A stretch of 64,000 nt of DNA, taken from NCBI RefSeq assembly GCF_002285265.1, contig NZ_NSJB01000002.1, positions 1-64,000 on the forward strand, in the 5' to 3' direction. The translations under genes were made by a program, and so were the position numbers. Shown piece by piece: positions 28,308-38,162 of the stretch (position 1 is its first letter; the number at the start of each line of letters is the position of its first letter). Under the pieces are notes generated by a model, which was not told where the DNA came from, did no database searches, and saw only the letters and a program-made list of their open reading frames with translations. The DNA comes from Vandammella animalimorsus (GTDB lineage Bacteria; Pseudomonadota; Gammaproteobacteria; Burkholderiales; Burkholderiaceae_C).

Positions 28308-29930
28308 ATGGCCATCCTCACTTCCAAGATCAATCCCCGCTCCGCCGACTTCCAAGCCAGCGCCGATGCCATGCGCGCCCTGGTGGACGATTTGAACCAG
28401 CAGTTCGAGCGCATCGAACAAGGCGGCGGCCAGGCTGCGCGCGACAAGCACCAATCGCGCGGCAAGCTGCTGCCGCGCGACCGCGTGCAGGCCCTGCTCG
28501 ACCCCGGCTCGCCCTTCCTCGAAGTGGCGCCGCTGGCCGCACTGAACATGTATAAGGACAAAGACGGCAAGGACGCCGCGCCCTGCGCCGGCGTGATCTG
28601 CGGCATCGGCCGCATCAACGGCGTGGAGTGCATGGTGGTGTGCAACGACGCCACCGTCAAAGGCGGCACCTACTACCCCATGACGGTGAAAAAACACCTG
28701 CGCGCGCAGGAAATCGCCATGCAAAACCGCCTGCCCTGCGTGTATTTGGTGGATTCGGGCGGCGCGAACCTGCCCAACCAGGACGACGTCTTCCCCGACC
28801 GCGACCACTTCGGCCGCATCTTCTACAACCAAGCCAACATGAGCGCCCAGGGCATCGCGCAGATCGCCGTCGTCATGGGCAGTTGCACGGCAGGCGGGGC
28901 CTACGTGCCCGCCATGAGCGATGAAACCATCATCGTCAAAAACCAGGGCACCATCTTCCTGGGTGGCCCGCCGCTGGTCAAAGCCGCCACGGGCGAAGTC
29001 GTCAGCGCCGAGGACTTAGGGGGAGGCGACGTGCACACGCGCCTCTCGGGCGTGGCCGACTACCTGGCGCAAAACGACATGCACGCCCTGGCCCTGGCGC
29101 GCGAAAAGGTCAAGAACCTGCAATGGAGCAAGGCCCCCTGCCCGGCCGACGCCCAGCCCAAGGCCCCGCGCTTTGCCGCCGAGGAGCTCTACGGCATCAT
29201 CCCCACCGACACGCGCAAGCCCTTTGACGTGCGCGAGATCATCGCCCGCATCGTGGACGACAGCGAGCTGGACGAATTCAAGGCCCGCTTTGGCACCACG
29301 CTGGTCTGCGGCTTTGCCCGCATCGAGGGCATGATGGTGGGCATCATCGCCAACAACGGCATCCTGTTTTCCGAATCCGCGCAAAAAGGCGCGCACTTCA
29401 TCGAGCTGTGCTGTCAGCGCAAGATCCCGCTGGTGTTTTTGCAGAACATCACCGGCTTCATGGTCGGGCGCAAGTACGAAAACGAAGGCATTGCCCGCCA
29501 CGGCGCCAAGATGGTCACGGCCGTGGCCACGGCCAACGTGCCCAAGTTCACCATCATCATTGGCGGCAGCTTCGGCGCGGGCAACTACGGCATGTGCGGC
29601 CGCGCCTACTCGCCGCGCTTCCTGTGGATGTGGCCCAACGCCCGCATCAGCGTCATGGGCGGCGAGCAGGCCGCCAGCGTGCTGGCCACCGTCAAGCGCG
29701 ATGGCATCGAGGCCAAAGGCGGCCAGTGGAGCGCCGAGGAAGAAGAAGCCTTCAAGGCGCCCATCCGCCAACAGTACGAGGAGCAAGGCCACCCCTACTA
29801 CGCCAGCGCCCGCCTGTGGGATGACGGCGTGATCGACCCCATCGACACCCGCCGCGTGCTGGCTTTGGGGCTGTCGGCGGCGCGCAATGCGCCGGTGGAA
29901 GACGTGAAGTTTGGCGTGTTCCGCATGTAA
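28308..29930 (+). CDS. liuB: Methylcrotonoyl-CoA carboxylase, carboxyltransferase (beta) subunit
   Basis: Transfers CO2 from carboxybiotin to 3-methylcrotonyl-CoA in leucine breakdown. The 540-residue protein is a full carboxyltransferase with N and C lobes: [42 protein letters not shown] is the MCC-type signature region, then [22 protein letters not shown], and in the C lobe [15 protein letters not shown] and the oxyanion-type [19 protein letters not shown]. Such features distinguish MCC from propionyl-CoA carboxylase. Partner subunit is LiuD at 36098. The two are 6 kb apart here instead of being in the usual compact cluster. Confidence 0.95.
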   Translation: MAILTSKINPRSADFQASADAMRALVDDLNQQFERIEQGGGQAARDKHQSRGKLLPRDRVQALLDPGSPFLEVAPLAALNMYKDKDGKDAAPCAGVICGIGRINGVECMVVCNDATVKGGTYYPMTVKKHLRAQEIAMQNRLPCVYLVDSGGANLPNQDDVFPDRDHFGRIFYNQANMSAQGIAQIAVVMGSCTAGGAYVPAMSDETIIVKNQGTIFLGGPPLVKAATGEVVSAEDLGGGDVHTRLSGVADYLAQNDMHALALAREKVKNLQWSKAPCPADAQPKAPRFAAEELYGIIPTDTRKPFDVREIIARIVDDSELDEFKARFGTTLVCGFARIEGMMVGIIANNGILFSESAQKGAHFIELCCQRKIPLVFLQNITGFMVGRKYENEGIARHGAKMVTAVATANVPKFTIIIGGSFGAGNYGMCGRAYSPRFLWMWPNARISVMGGEQAASVLATVKRDGIEAKGGQWSAEEEEAFKAPIRQQYEEQGHPYYASARLWDDGVIDPIDTRRVLALGLSAARNAPVEDVKFGVFRM

Positions 29931-29990
29931 GAGCCTGTCTTGCCCACTCGCGCCCATCTCGTGAACAGCTTCCAAACGGCAACTACCAGA

Positions 29991-30040
29991 AATTACCCGT
30001 TTAAAGTAAATTACCATTCATAGGTAATCTAAGGTAATTG
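29991..30040 (+). promoter_or_regulatory. GGTAAT/ATTACC repeat array before the ATPase gene
   Basis: Within about 50 bp there are two ATTACC copies (about 29992 and 30011) and two GGTAAT copies (about 30024 and 30034), forming overlapping inverted repeats in an AT-rich patch that ends about 10 bp before the ATPase start. The pattern looks like operator sites for a dimeric regulator. The GC content is far below the neighbourhood. Positions are accurate to a base or two. Confidence 0.6.
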
Positions 30041-30049
30041 GTATCTTTC

Positions 30050-31228
30050 ATGCTATTTCCCCGCTCTGACTACGCCAAGGCGCTGGCCGATCAGCTGCTC
30101 AGCCCCTCGGGGCTGCACACCGGCGTGCGCTCGGGTGTGTTTCTGTCCAACATCCGGCGCGTTGGCAAAAGCACCTTCTTGCGCAACGAGTTGGTGCCAG
30201 AGCTGCGCCAGCGCGGCGCCATCGTCATCTATGTGGATTTGTGGGCCGACGTGAACCGCGCGCCCCTTGATTTGGTGCTGGAAGCCGTGCGCAAAGAGCT
30301 GCGCGCGCTGCAAACGCCTGGGGCAGACATGCTCAAGCGCCTCAAAGGCATGGGGCTGGGCGCAGCGGGCCTGTCTTTGAGCTTTCAACTCGACACGCTG
30401 GGCCGCCAAGGCGGCGCCACCCTGGCGCAGGCCATGCGCGAGCTGGTGCATCAGGCCCGGGCCGACGTGGTGCTGATCGTGGACGAAGTGCAGCAGGCCG
30501 CAGGCGCGGCGGGCAATGCCTTGATGGCCGCCCTCAAGGCCGCGCGCGATGAAGTCAATGGCGACCCCCAGGCGCCTGGCCACTTCCTGTTCGTCGGCAC
30601 CGGCTCGCACCGCTCGCTGATGAACGACATGGCCACCAAGCCCTCACACCCGTTCAAGGGCGCGGTGACCGCAACCTTCGAGCCGCTGCCGCAAGCCTAC
30701 GTGCAGTGGAAGCTCAACCAGCTGGCCGCCGATGGCGTGCGCCTGCCCTCGCCCGAGGCCGCCTGGCGCGGCTTTCAGACCCTGGGCCACCGCCCGGAAG
30801 AGCTCGAGCGTGCGCTGGGCCAATTCCAGGCCGCGCCACAAGGCAGCGACGCCGAGTTCGACCTCATCTGCGCCACCCTGGCCTCGACCGCAGCCGACAT
30901 CGAATTTGCACGCGCCGGCGAAATTGGCGGCGAGCTGGGCGAGCTGGTATTCACCCGCATCGCCGACGGCCCGGAAGACGGCACGCGCGAGCTCTACGGC
31001 CAGGCCGCACTGGCCGACTACGCCGCTGCCCTGGGCATGGCCGTGGAAGTCAAGCAGGTACAAAACGCAGTGGATGCCTTGGTGGCCGCCAACCTGATTG
31101 CCCGCATCGGCCATGGCCGCTTCATCATCTCCGACCCCTACGTGCGCAGCATCTGGCGCCAGCGAAATGCCCTCACGCAGGCGCTGCGGGCGGGCCAGCC
31201 CATGCCCGTGCAAAGGGGCGGGCTGTGA
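30050..31228 (+). CDS. P-loop ATPase of the archaeal-type/AAA family
   Basis: A 392-residue protein. A Walker A motif sits in LSNIRRVGKSTFLRNELVP (about residues 32-50), where the first glycine of a standard P-loop is replaced by Asn/Ile; the RRVGKS core is typical of the archaeal ATPase (STAND-like) group. Walker B is VVLIVDEVQQ (about 143-152), and a sensor-1-like segment follows (GHFLFVGTGSHRS). The C-terminal about 100 residues resemble a winged helix (VQNAVDALVAANLIARIGHGRFIISDP), suggesting DNA binding. Function unknown; relatives travel with mobile or defence genes. It sits between liuB and a VapBC pair behind an AT-rich repeat-bearing promoter, suggesting insertion into the leucine cluster. 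Confidence 0.75.
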   Translation: MLFPRSDYAKALADQLLSPSGLHTGVRSGVFLSNIRRVGKSTFLRNELVPELRQRGAIVIYVDLWADVNRAPLDLVLEAVRKELRALQTPGADMLKRLKGMGLGAAGLSLSFQLDTLGRQGGATLAQAMRELVHQARADVVLIVDEVQQAAGAAGNALMAALKAARDEVNGDPQAPGHFLFVGTGSHRSLMNDMATKPSHPFKGAVTATFEPLPQAYVQWKLNQLAADGVRLPSPEAAWRGFQTLGHRPEELERALGQFQAAPQGSDAEFDLICATLASTAADIEFARAGEIGGELGELVFTRIADGPEDGTRELYGQAALADYAAALGMAVEVKQVQNAVDALVAANLIARIGHGRFIISDPYVRSIWRQRNALTQALRAGQPMPVQRGGL

Positions 31229-31354
31229 GGGCGAGCCACGTGCTGACCCCCTGGCGCGTCGGCTGCGCTGCGCTCGATGGCGCTGGGTGCAGTGGCTTGG
31301 CAAGTTTCGTCTGCGAAGTCAGAATGTGTATCTATTTCAATTTTTCTACACATC

Positions 31355-31621
31355 ATGCGCACCAATATCGACATTGACGACAAGGTGATGGCTGCGGCCA
31401 TGAAGGGGGGCCAGTTCAAGACCAAGCGCGAGGCCGTGGAAGCCGGCCTGCGCCTGATCGCCCAACGCAACCACGCGCGCGAGGTGCTCAAGTGGCGCGG
31501 CAAGCTGCATTGGGACGACCAGCCCGACCCCGCCGCTGCCGCGACGCCACAAGCGCCCCAAGTGGCCGAGACCAAGGCCCGCTACCCGGCCAAGGCCGCC
31601 CGCAGCCATGCTCGTCGTTGA
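31355..31621 (+). CDS. vapB: VapB-type antitoxin
   Basis: An 88-residue antitoxin beginning MRTNIDIDDKVMAAAMKGG, with the family-typical segment TKREAVEAGLRLIAQRNHAREVLKWRGKLHWDD (ribbon-helix-helix dimer plus toxin-binding helix). The C-terminal about 35 residues form a Pro/Ala-rich tail longer than usual. The open frame extends upstream to 31277 but ATG 31355 gives the family N terminus, just after an AT-rich promoter-like stretch (31321-31350). It overlaps vapC by 14 bp. Confidence 0.9.
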   Translation: MRTNIDIDDKVMAAAMKGGQFKTKREAVEAGLRLIAQRNHAREVLKWRGKLHWDDQPDPAAAATPQAPQVAETKARYPAKAARSHARR

Positions 31622-32009
31622 CAGCAGCGTGTGGATCGACTTTTTCCGCGATGCGCCCGCGCCCGCAGTGGATGTGCTGGCGCAGTGCATGGAAAAAAGC
31701 GACATCGAAATCATCGTGCCCGACCTGGTGCTGTACGAAGTGCTGCGCGGCTTTCGCCACGAGCGCGACTACCGCAGCGCCCGCCGCCTGCTGGAAGGCT
31801 TCACGGTCGAAGCGGCCTTCAGCCCCGGCCTGGCCCGCCAGGCCGCCGAGCACTACCGCGCCATGGTGGCGCAGGGCTTCACGCTGCGCAGCCCCATTGA
31901 CGTGATGATTGGCGCCTTCTGCATCGAGCGCGACTACCTGCTGCTGCACAACGACCGCGACTTCGAGGTCATGCACCACCTGCGCGGCCTGCGCGTGTGG
32001 CTGCACTGA
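31608..32009 (+). CDS. vapC: VapC-type PIN-domain toxin
   Basis: A 133-residue PIN RNase. Catalytic acids are visible in MLVVDSSVWIDFFRD (Asp5), PDLVLYEVLRGF (Glu), SPIDVMIGAFC and HNDRDFEVM. It is paired with the overlapping VapB. Size and motifs are intact. The pair follows the ATPase gene and precedes the OsmC gene, inside the leucine-degradation region. Confidence 0.93.
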   Translation: MLVVDSSVWIDFFRDAPAPAVDVLAQCMEKSDIEIIVPDLVLYEVLRGFRHERDYRSARRLLEGFTVEAAFSPGLARQAAEHYRAMVAQGFTLRSPIDVMIGAFCIERDYLLLHNDRDFEVMHHLRGLRVWLH

Positions 32010-32133
32010 CGATGCGCTGAAAGCCCCCGCCATGTCTGCCTGCATCCGCCTCTTCACCCCCAGCGCTCACGCAACTGGGCCAATCCAGCCCATCGCTGGA
32101 TCTGGCACCCAAGCTGCAACAGGAAAGCCAAGC

Positions 32134-32640
32134 ATGAGCACCTACACCGCCACCGTCACCTGGCAACTTGGCCCACAGGAAGACTTTGAAGACTTTGCTA
32201 AAGGCCGCTACAGCCGCCGCCACCTCTGGCGCTTTGACGGCGGGCAGCCGGTGGCCGCCTCGTCCTCGCCGCACATCGTGCCCCTGCCCTGGTCGGACGC
32301 GCAGGCCGTGGACCCGGAAGAGGCCTTCGTTGCCTCGCTCGCCTCCTGCCACATGCTGTGGTTTCTCTCCATCGCCGCGCGCCAGGGCTTTGCCGTGCAG
32401 CGCTATGAAGACCGCGCCAGCGGCGTGATGGAGAAAAACGCCCAGGGCAAGCTCTGGGTGAGCGTCGTCACCCTGGCGCCCGCCGTGCGCTTCGCGGGCC
32501 GCCAGCCCAGCCGCGAGGAACTGCTGGCCCTGCACCACGCGGCCCATGAAGAATGCTTCATCGCCCAGTCGGTGAAAACCGAGGTGCGCTGCCAGCCCGT
32601 CTGGCCTTTGCCGGAAGGCGACGCGCCCCAGCCCGACTGA
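32134..32640 (+). CDS. OsmC-family peroxide-reducing protein
   Basis: A 168-residue OsmC/Ohr-fold protein. The two conserved cysteines are in ASLASCHMLWFLSIAARQGF (about Cys76) and AHEECFIAQSVKTEV (about Cys141), placed as in thiol-dependent peroxidases that reduce organic hydroperoxides. ATG at 32134 is chosen because it yields the standard short N terminus (MSTYTATVTWQ) after an AGGAAAG site. It is 28 bp upstream of the enoyl-CoA hydratase and probably co-transcribed with it. Confidence 0.88.
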   Translation: MSTYTATVTWQLGPQEDFEDFAKGRYSRRHLWRFDGGQPVAASSSPHIVPLPWSDAQAVDPEEAFVASLASCHMLWFLSIAARQGFAVQRYEDRASGVMEKNAQGKLWVSVVTLAPAVRFAGRQPSREELLALHHAAHEECFIAQSVKTEVRCQPVWPLPEGDAPQPD

Positions 32641-32668
32641 TTTACCCCCCCTTTTTTCGCCACCCTCC

Positions 32669-33463
32669 ATGACCCAAGCCATCCACATCGCCACCACCGG
32701 CCACGTTGCCACCGTCACCCTCTCGCGCCCGGACGTGCGCAACGCCTTCAATGACGAGGTGATTGCCCAGCTCACCCAGGCCTTCACGCAATTGGGCGCA
32801 GCGCCCGAGGTGCGCGCCATCGTGCTGGCCGCCGAAGGCAAGGCCTTTTGCGCTGGGGCCGATTTGAACTGGATGCGTCGCATGGCCGATTACACGCGCC
32901 AGGAGAATCTGGCCGACGCAGGCAAGCTGGCCGAGATGCTGCGCGTGATCTACACCTGCCCCAAGCCGACGATTGCCCGCGTGCAGGGCGACGTGTACGC
33001 CGGCGGCATGGGCCTGGTGGCCGCCTGCGACATGGCCGTGGCCGTGCAGGCCGCAGGCTTTTGCCTCTCCGAAGTCAAGCTGGGCCTGATCCCGGCCACC
33101 ATCAGCCCCTACGTCATCCGCGCCATGGGGCCGCGCGCCTCGCACCGCTACTTCCTCACCGCCGAACGCTTCAGCGCGCAAGAGGCGCTGCGCTGCGGCT
33201 TCGTGCACGAAGTCGTGCCCGACGAAGCCGCGCTGGATGCCAAGCTGGCCGAGTTGCTGGGCGCGCTCACCAGCGCCAGCCCCAATGCCGTCAAGGAATG
33301 CAAGCAGCTGCTGCATGAGGTGGCCGAGCGCGACATCGACGCCGCACTGATCGCGCAGACCGTGCAAGGCATTGCCGACATCCGCGCCAGTGACGAGGGC
33401 AAGGAGGGCGTGCAGTCCTTCCTGCAAAAGCGCAAGCCGGCGTGGCTGCGGGCTCAGGCATGA
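32669..33463 (+). CDS. liuC: Enoyl-CoA hydratase/isomerase, probable methylglutaconyl-CoA hydratase
   Basis: A 264-residue crotonase-fold enzyme. The oxyanion-hole segments are AEGKAFCAGADLNWMRRMADYT and VQGDVYAGGMGLVAACDMAVA, then LSEVKLGLIPATISPYVIRAMG, with the Glu used for hydration. The ADLNWM segment followed by the YAGGMGL region is usual for LiuC-type hydratases, which convert 3-methylglutaconyl-CoA to HMG-CoA. Placement between liuB and liuD supports this. The last step enzyme (HMG-CoA lyase, LiuE) is not in the window. Confidence 0.88.
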   Translation: MTQAIHIATTGHVATVTLSRPDVRNAFNDEVIAQLTQAFTQLGAAPEVRAIVLAAEGKAFCAGADLNWMRRMADYTRQENLADAGKLAEMLRVIYTCPKPTIARVQGDVYAGGMGLVAACDMAVAVQAAGFCLSEVKLGLIPATISPYVIRAMGPRASHRYFLTAERFSAQEALRCGFVHEVVPDEAALDAKLAELLGALTSASPNAVKECKQLLHEVAERDIDAALIAQTVQGIADIRASDEGKEGVQSFLQKRKPAWLRAQA

Positions 33464-33464
33464 A

Positions 33465-33485
33465 AAACGGCCTGGCCGGCCGTTT
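33465..33485. terminator. Terminator between liuC and a convergent lipoprotein gene
   Basis: AAACGGCC and GGCCGTTT (33465-33472 and 33478-33485) flank a 5-nt loop. A T run follows on the minus strand (complement of 33463-33467) and a weaker one on the plus strand, so it can stop both converging transcripts. Confidence 0.7.
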
Positions 33486-33517
33486 CTGTTCAGGGTTTGT
33501 TTTTGAGGTGTTTCATG

Positions 33518-33856
33518 TCAGCGGCGCACCACTTTGAAACTGCTCACGCGATCGCTTGCGTCATAAGTGATGACGTATTCCTCCGGGTCGATGCCCATGG
33601 GCGCCACGCCCAGGAAATAGCGGTCACTGTCCCGGGTTTTCAGATCCGGCTCTCCTAACAGTTCGTGAACCTGCGCCCGTGCCATTCCTCTGCGCAAATG
33701 ATGCTTTTCCAGCGCCTCAATCTGCCCCGCACGCGGGTTGTCGGCACTTTGCGAGCCCTTTTGCGCGCGCCACAAGGCGGCATCAAAAGATGAAGACATA
33801 TGACATCCCGTTAAAGAAAAAGTCCAAACCAACAGACTGAAGAAAAATATTCTCAT
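33518..33856 (-). CDS. Small lipoprotein with a BamE/OmlA-like fold segment
   Basis: A 112-residue protein with a lipoprotein signal (MRIFFFSLLVWTFSLTGC, lipobox LTGC, lipidated Cys18). The mature part contains HHLRRGMARAQVHELLGEPD, which resembles the helix-turn segment of SmpA/OmlA/BamE and related domains, followed by a beta-rich end (EYVITYDASDRVSSFKVVRR). Function unknown. Base composition is lower in GC than its neighbours. It begins an AT-rich block inserted between liuC and the DUF4126 gene. Confidence 0.75.
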   Translation of the reverse strand: MRIFFFSLLVWTFSLTGCHMSSSFDAALWRAQKGSQSADNPRAGQIEALEKHHLRRGMARAQVHELLGEPDLKTRDSDRYFLGVAPMGIDPEEYVITYDASDRVSSFKVVRR

Positions 33857-33996
33857 GGTGATCTCGTTATCATTTGTGCATCACTATCAACATAACATTA
33901 TTCAATAACGCCTATGATCTGGATACACATCACCCTTTGGAAGCGGCTTACCCCCGCCATCCTGTGGGTCATTGGCCTTGCCGGTTTGACCAATGA

Positions 33997-34608
33997 CTAC
34001 TTCATTGCTCCAAGCAAGTTCGCTTTTTTGTCTATCACAACCATCTCGCCATTCTTTACCGCATCCTGAACCAGATCTGCCAACTCCTGTGGACTCGCAT
34101 TCGGATTTTCCATGGGAATGCGGCGCCCCACTTCATTGTTGTACAAGTCCATGGCTTCCGCATCTGACGTATCGGCTAACCCCTCATGCGCCGTAGCAAA
34201 CTGCTTTGCAAACTCAATTCCGAATTCACGGGTCATCAGGGCATTCCAGTATGCATGACGAAACGCGTCTCCATGCCCATCGGTCTGGGTAGCGCGGGGA
34301 TATCGATTATTGGCCTGCGCCAGAGCATCGTCTCGAATACTTTTGAACTCATACAACCCCACTAGACCGCGAGAAAATTGTAGTTTGTCGAGCAAAGCCC
34401 CCTCGGTTTTACTGAGGACTTGAGATGGTCCAAAGGGCACCTAGTTTGGTGAACATGTAACCATTTCATCCTGTTGAACCTGGTAATTCTGCAGCACGTC
34501 ATCAAGAGAAGGTCGAGATTTTGCGAAAGAATTTTTATCTGCAGGATAAAAATCAGCGGTTTTGGCAGTTACAAAAGAACTACCCAATGAGCCAAGAGAT
34601 GCAACCAT
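33997..34608 (-). pseudogene. DUF6973-type protein gene interrupted by an in-frame TAG
   Basis: Two open segments lie in the same frame, separated only by a TAG codon (34443-34441 on the minus strand). The first encodes 55 residues starting at ATG 34608 behind a good GGAGAG site; the second about 147 residues. The second contains HGDAFRHAYWNALMTREFG and AHEGLADTSDAEAMDLYNN, which fit the DUF6973 domain often found at the C-terminal ends of secreted or polymorphic-toxin-related proteins. It may be a recent nonsense mutant, or the downstream part may be translated from the GTG at 34440. GC content is clearly lower than in flanking genes. I call it a probable pseudogene, with readthrough as an alternative. 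Confidence 0.6.
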
Positions 34609-34688
34609 TTTTACTCTCCAATCTAAAAGTCTGGTGAAGGGCAATTTTCATATAATTTGATAAAGATTCTGGTTGAAAAAAGAAAAAT

Positions 34689-34780
34689 GCGCGTTTTTTG
34701 TGTCTGTCCAGTATTCGGTCTTGACCCTCTTTTGCTGTGTTCCATTCAACTTCATGGCCCAAAAAACCCAAAAAACGCGC
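34689..34780. repeat. 12-bp inverted repeat pair in an AT-rich intergenic region
   Basis: GCGCGTTTTTTG (34689-34700) is exactly complementary to CAAAAAACGCGC (34769-34780), with a 68-bp spacer. It lies in the 34609-34900 gap between the DUF6973 gene and the DUF4126 gene. It could be a long-stem transcript structure or the remains of a small mobile element. No gene is visible in this gap. Confidence 0.55.
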
Positions 34781-34900
34781 ACGCATGCATGTCGCCGCCG
34801 CACTTTTTTGCGTTGCGGCCAGGTTCGCGGGCTTGTGAATAAAATGGCCCGCCAGCGCTTATCCGGCAAGCAGCAAACACTGTAAATCAAGTCGCAACAT

Positions 34901-35647
34901 ATGCAGGAAAGTCCCTTTGCCGCCCGCTTCGTGCAATGGTTGCACGAGATGGGCATACACATCGGCCCGGACGCCGCGCGCGCCGTGGGGCAGGCCGTGG
35001 ACCAGGGCGCGCAGGCGGCGGGCACCGCCATGCAACAACTGGACATGCCGGGCCTGCTGGCGCTGGCCGCCGCGCTGGGCTGGGCCAGCGGCTTTCGGCT
35101 GTATGCCGTCACTTTTCTGGTCGGCGGCATGGGCGCGGCGGGCTGGCTGGCGCTGCCGCCGGGGCTGGCCGTGCTGGCGCATCCGCTGGTGCTGGCCGTC
35201 AGCGGCTTCATGCTGCTGGTGGAATTTTTTGCGGACAAGGTGCCCTGGCTGGACAGCGCGTGGGATGGCCTCAACGCCTTCGTCCGCGTGCCTGCCGGCG
35301 CGCTGCTGGCCGCCGGTGTTTTCGGGGCAGACAGCGCCGTGATGGGCGTGGCCGCGGGGCTGCTGGGCGGCTCGCTGGCGGCCGCCTCGTTCGCCGCCAA
35401 GGCCACGGCGCGCGCGGCCATCAACACCAGCCCGGAGCCGTTTTCCAACTGGCTGGCCTCGCTGTTCGAGGACGGCCTGGTCATCGCCGTGGTCTGGCTG
35501 GCCACGCAATACCCGCTGGCCTTTGGCATCGCGCTGGCGGTGATGGTGCTGCTGGCCATTGCGCTGATCGCGCTGCTGTTCAAATTTTTCAAGGCGGTGT
35601 TGCGCCGCCTGCGCCGCCAGCCGCAAGAGGCGCCGGCAGCGCCTTGA
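34901..35647 (+). CDS. DUF4126-family membrane protein
   Basis: A 248-residue integral membrane protein with about 5-6 hydrophobic helices (from MPGLLALAAALGWASGFRLY on), and the family features SGFRLYAVTFLVGG, FFADKVPWLDSAWD and a C-terminal basic tail (FKFFKAVLRRLRRQ). DUF4126 proteins have no established function. In this cluster it lies directly before the leader-ORF array and liuD, so it may be read through into them; 42 bp separate its stop from the first leader ORF. Confidence 0.82.
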   Translation: MQESPFAARFVQWLHEMGIHIGPDAARAVGQAVDQGAQAAGTAMQQLDMPGLLALAAALGWASGFRLYAVTFLVGGMGAAGWLALPPGLAVLAHPLVLAVSGFMLLVEFFADKVPWLDSAWDGLNAFVRVPAGALLAAGVFGADSAVMGVAAGLLGGSLAAASFAAKATARAAINTSPEPFSNWLASLFEDGLVIAVVWLATQYPLAFGIALAVMVLLAIALIALLFKFFKAVLRRLRRQPQEAPAAP

Positions 35648-35689
35648 CACCCCCGGTTTTCCCCATTCAGACATTTGAGGAGACACACC

Positions 35690-35806
35690 ATGTTCACCAA
35701 GATCCTGATCGCCAACCGCGGAGAAAGCCAGCCCTTGGGGCAGGCTTCAACAAGACGCCTGGCACGCGCAGCGTGCGCAGGCGATTTCGTCCAACGTGCT
35801 GTTTGA
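35690..35806 (+). CDS. Leader ORF copy 1 (38 codons) upstream of liuD
   Basis: A 38-residue ORF with an upstream TGAGGAG site. Residues 1-12 (MFTKILIANRGE) are nearly those of LiuD, then the sequence diverges to SQPLGQASTRRLARAACAG and ends DFVQRAV. A stop codon is followed after 19 bp by the next copy's ATG. The codon region 35756-35783 can form a hairpin (CGCCTGGCACGC pairs with GCGTGC and CAGGCG around GCA). It is not known to be translated. Compared with copy 2 there are 8 base changes, 5 of them synonymous. Confidence 0.55.
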   Translation: MFTKILIANRGESQPLGQASTRRLARAACAGDFVQRAV

Positions 35807-35825
35807 ACAACGAGGAGAGCCCACC

Positions 35826-35942
35826 ATGTTCAGCAAAATCCTGATCGCCAACCGCGGCGAAAGCCAGCCCCTGGGGCAGGCTTCAACAAAACGCCTGGCG
35901 CGCGCAGCGTGCGCAGGCGATTTCGCCCAACGCGCTGTTTGA
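35826..35942 (+). CDS. Leader ORF copy 2 (38 codons) upstream of liuD
   Basis: Same layout as copy 1: GAGGAGAGCCCACC then ATG, residues MFSKILIANRGE shared with LiuD, and the tail SQPLGQASTKRLARAACAG plus DFAQRAV. Compared with copy 3 there are 5 coding changes, of which 4 are synonymous, plus one in the spacer. No insertions or deletions have broken the frame. The ATG lies 136 bp after that of copy 1, so each copy is in a different frame of the array. Confidence 0.55.
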   Translation: MFSKILIANRGESQPLGQASTKRLARAACAGDFAQRAV

Positions 35943-35961
35943 ACAACGAGGAGAGCCCACC

Positions 35962-36078
35962 ATGTTCAGCAAAATCCTGATCGCCAATCGTGGCGAAAGC
36001 CAGTCCCTGGGGCAGGCTTCAACAAAACGCCTGGCACGCGCAGCGTGCGCAGGCGATTTCGCCCAACGCGCCGTTTGA
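35962..36078 (+). CDS. Leader ORF copy 3 (38 codons) upstream of liuD
   Basis: Third copy, ending 19 bp before the liuD ATG. Residues 1-12 are identical to LiuD; the tail differs from copy 2 only by Pro15 to Ser. Because its stop lies close to the liuD ribosome-binding site, translation of this ORF could affect liuD initiation by reinitiation or by opening structure. Confidence 0.55.
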   Translation: MFSKILIANRGESQSLGQASTKRLARAACAGDFAQRAV

Positions 36079-36097
36079 ACAACAAGGAGAGCCCACC

Positions 36098-38137
<2,040 letters not shown>

Positions 38138-38162
38138 GCGCGCCTACCCAAGCCCCAGCACC

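Larger units (their letters stand above)
35690..36097 (+). repeat. Three tandem 136-bp units, each a copy of the liuD translation start plus a unique tail
   Basis: ATG codons at 35690, 35826, 35962 and 36098 (liuD) are spaced exactly 136 bp. Each unit holds 36 bp matching the liuD 5' end, an 81-bp tail ORF containing an imperfect palindrome (AAGCC-GCCCC/GGGGC-GGCTT) and a second hairpin, then the liuD-type ribosome-binding site. The unit probably arose by a tail insertion followed by tandem duplication. Confidence 0.93.
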
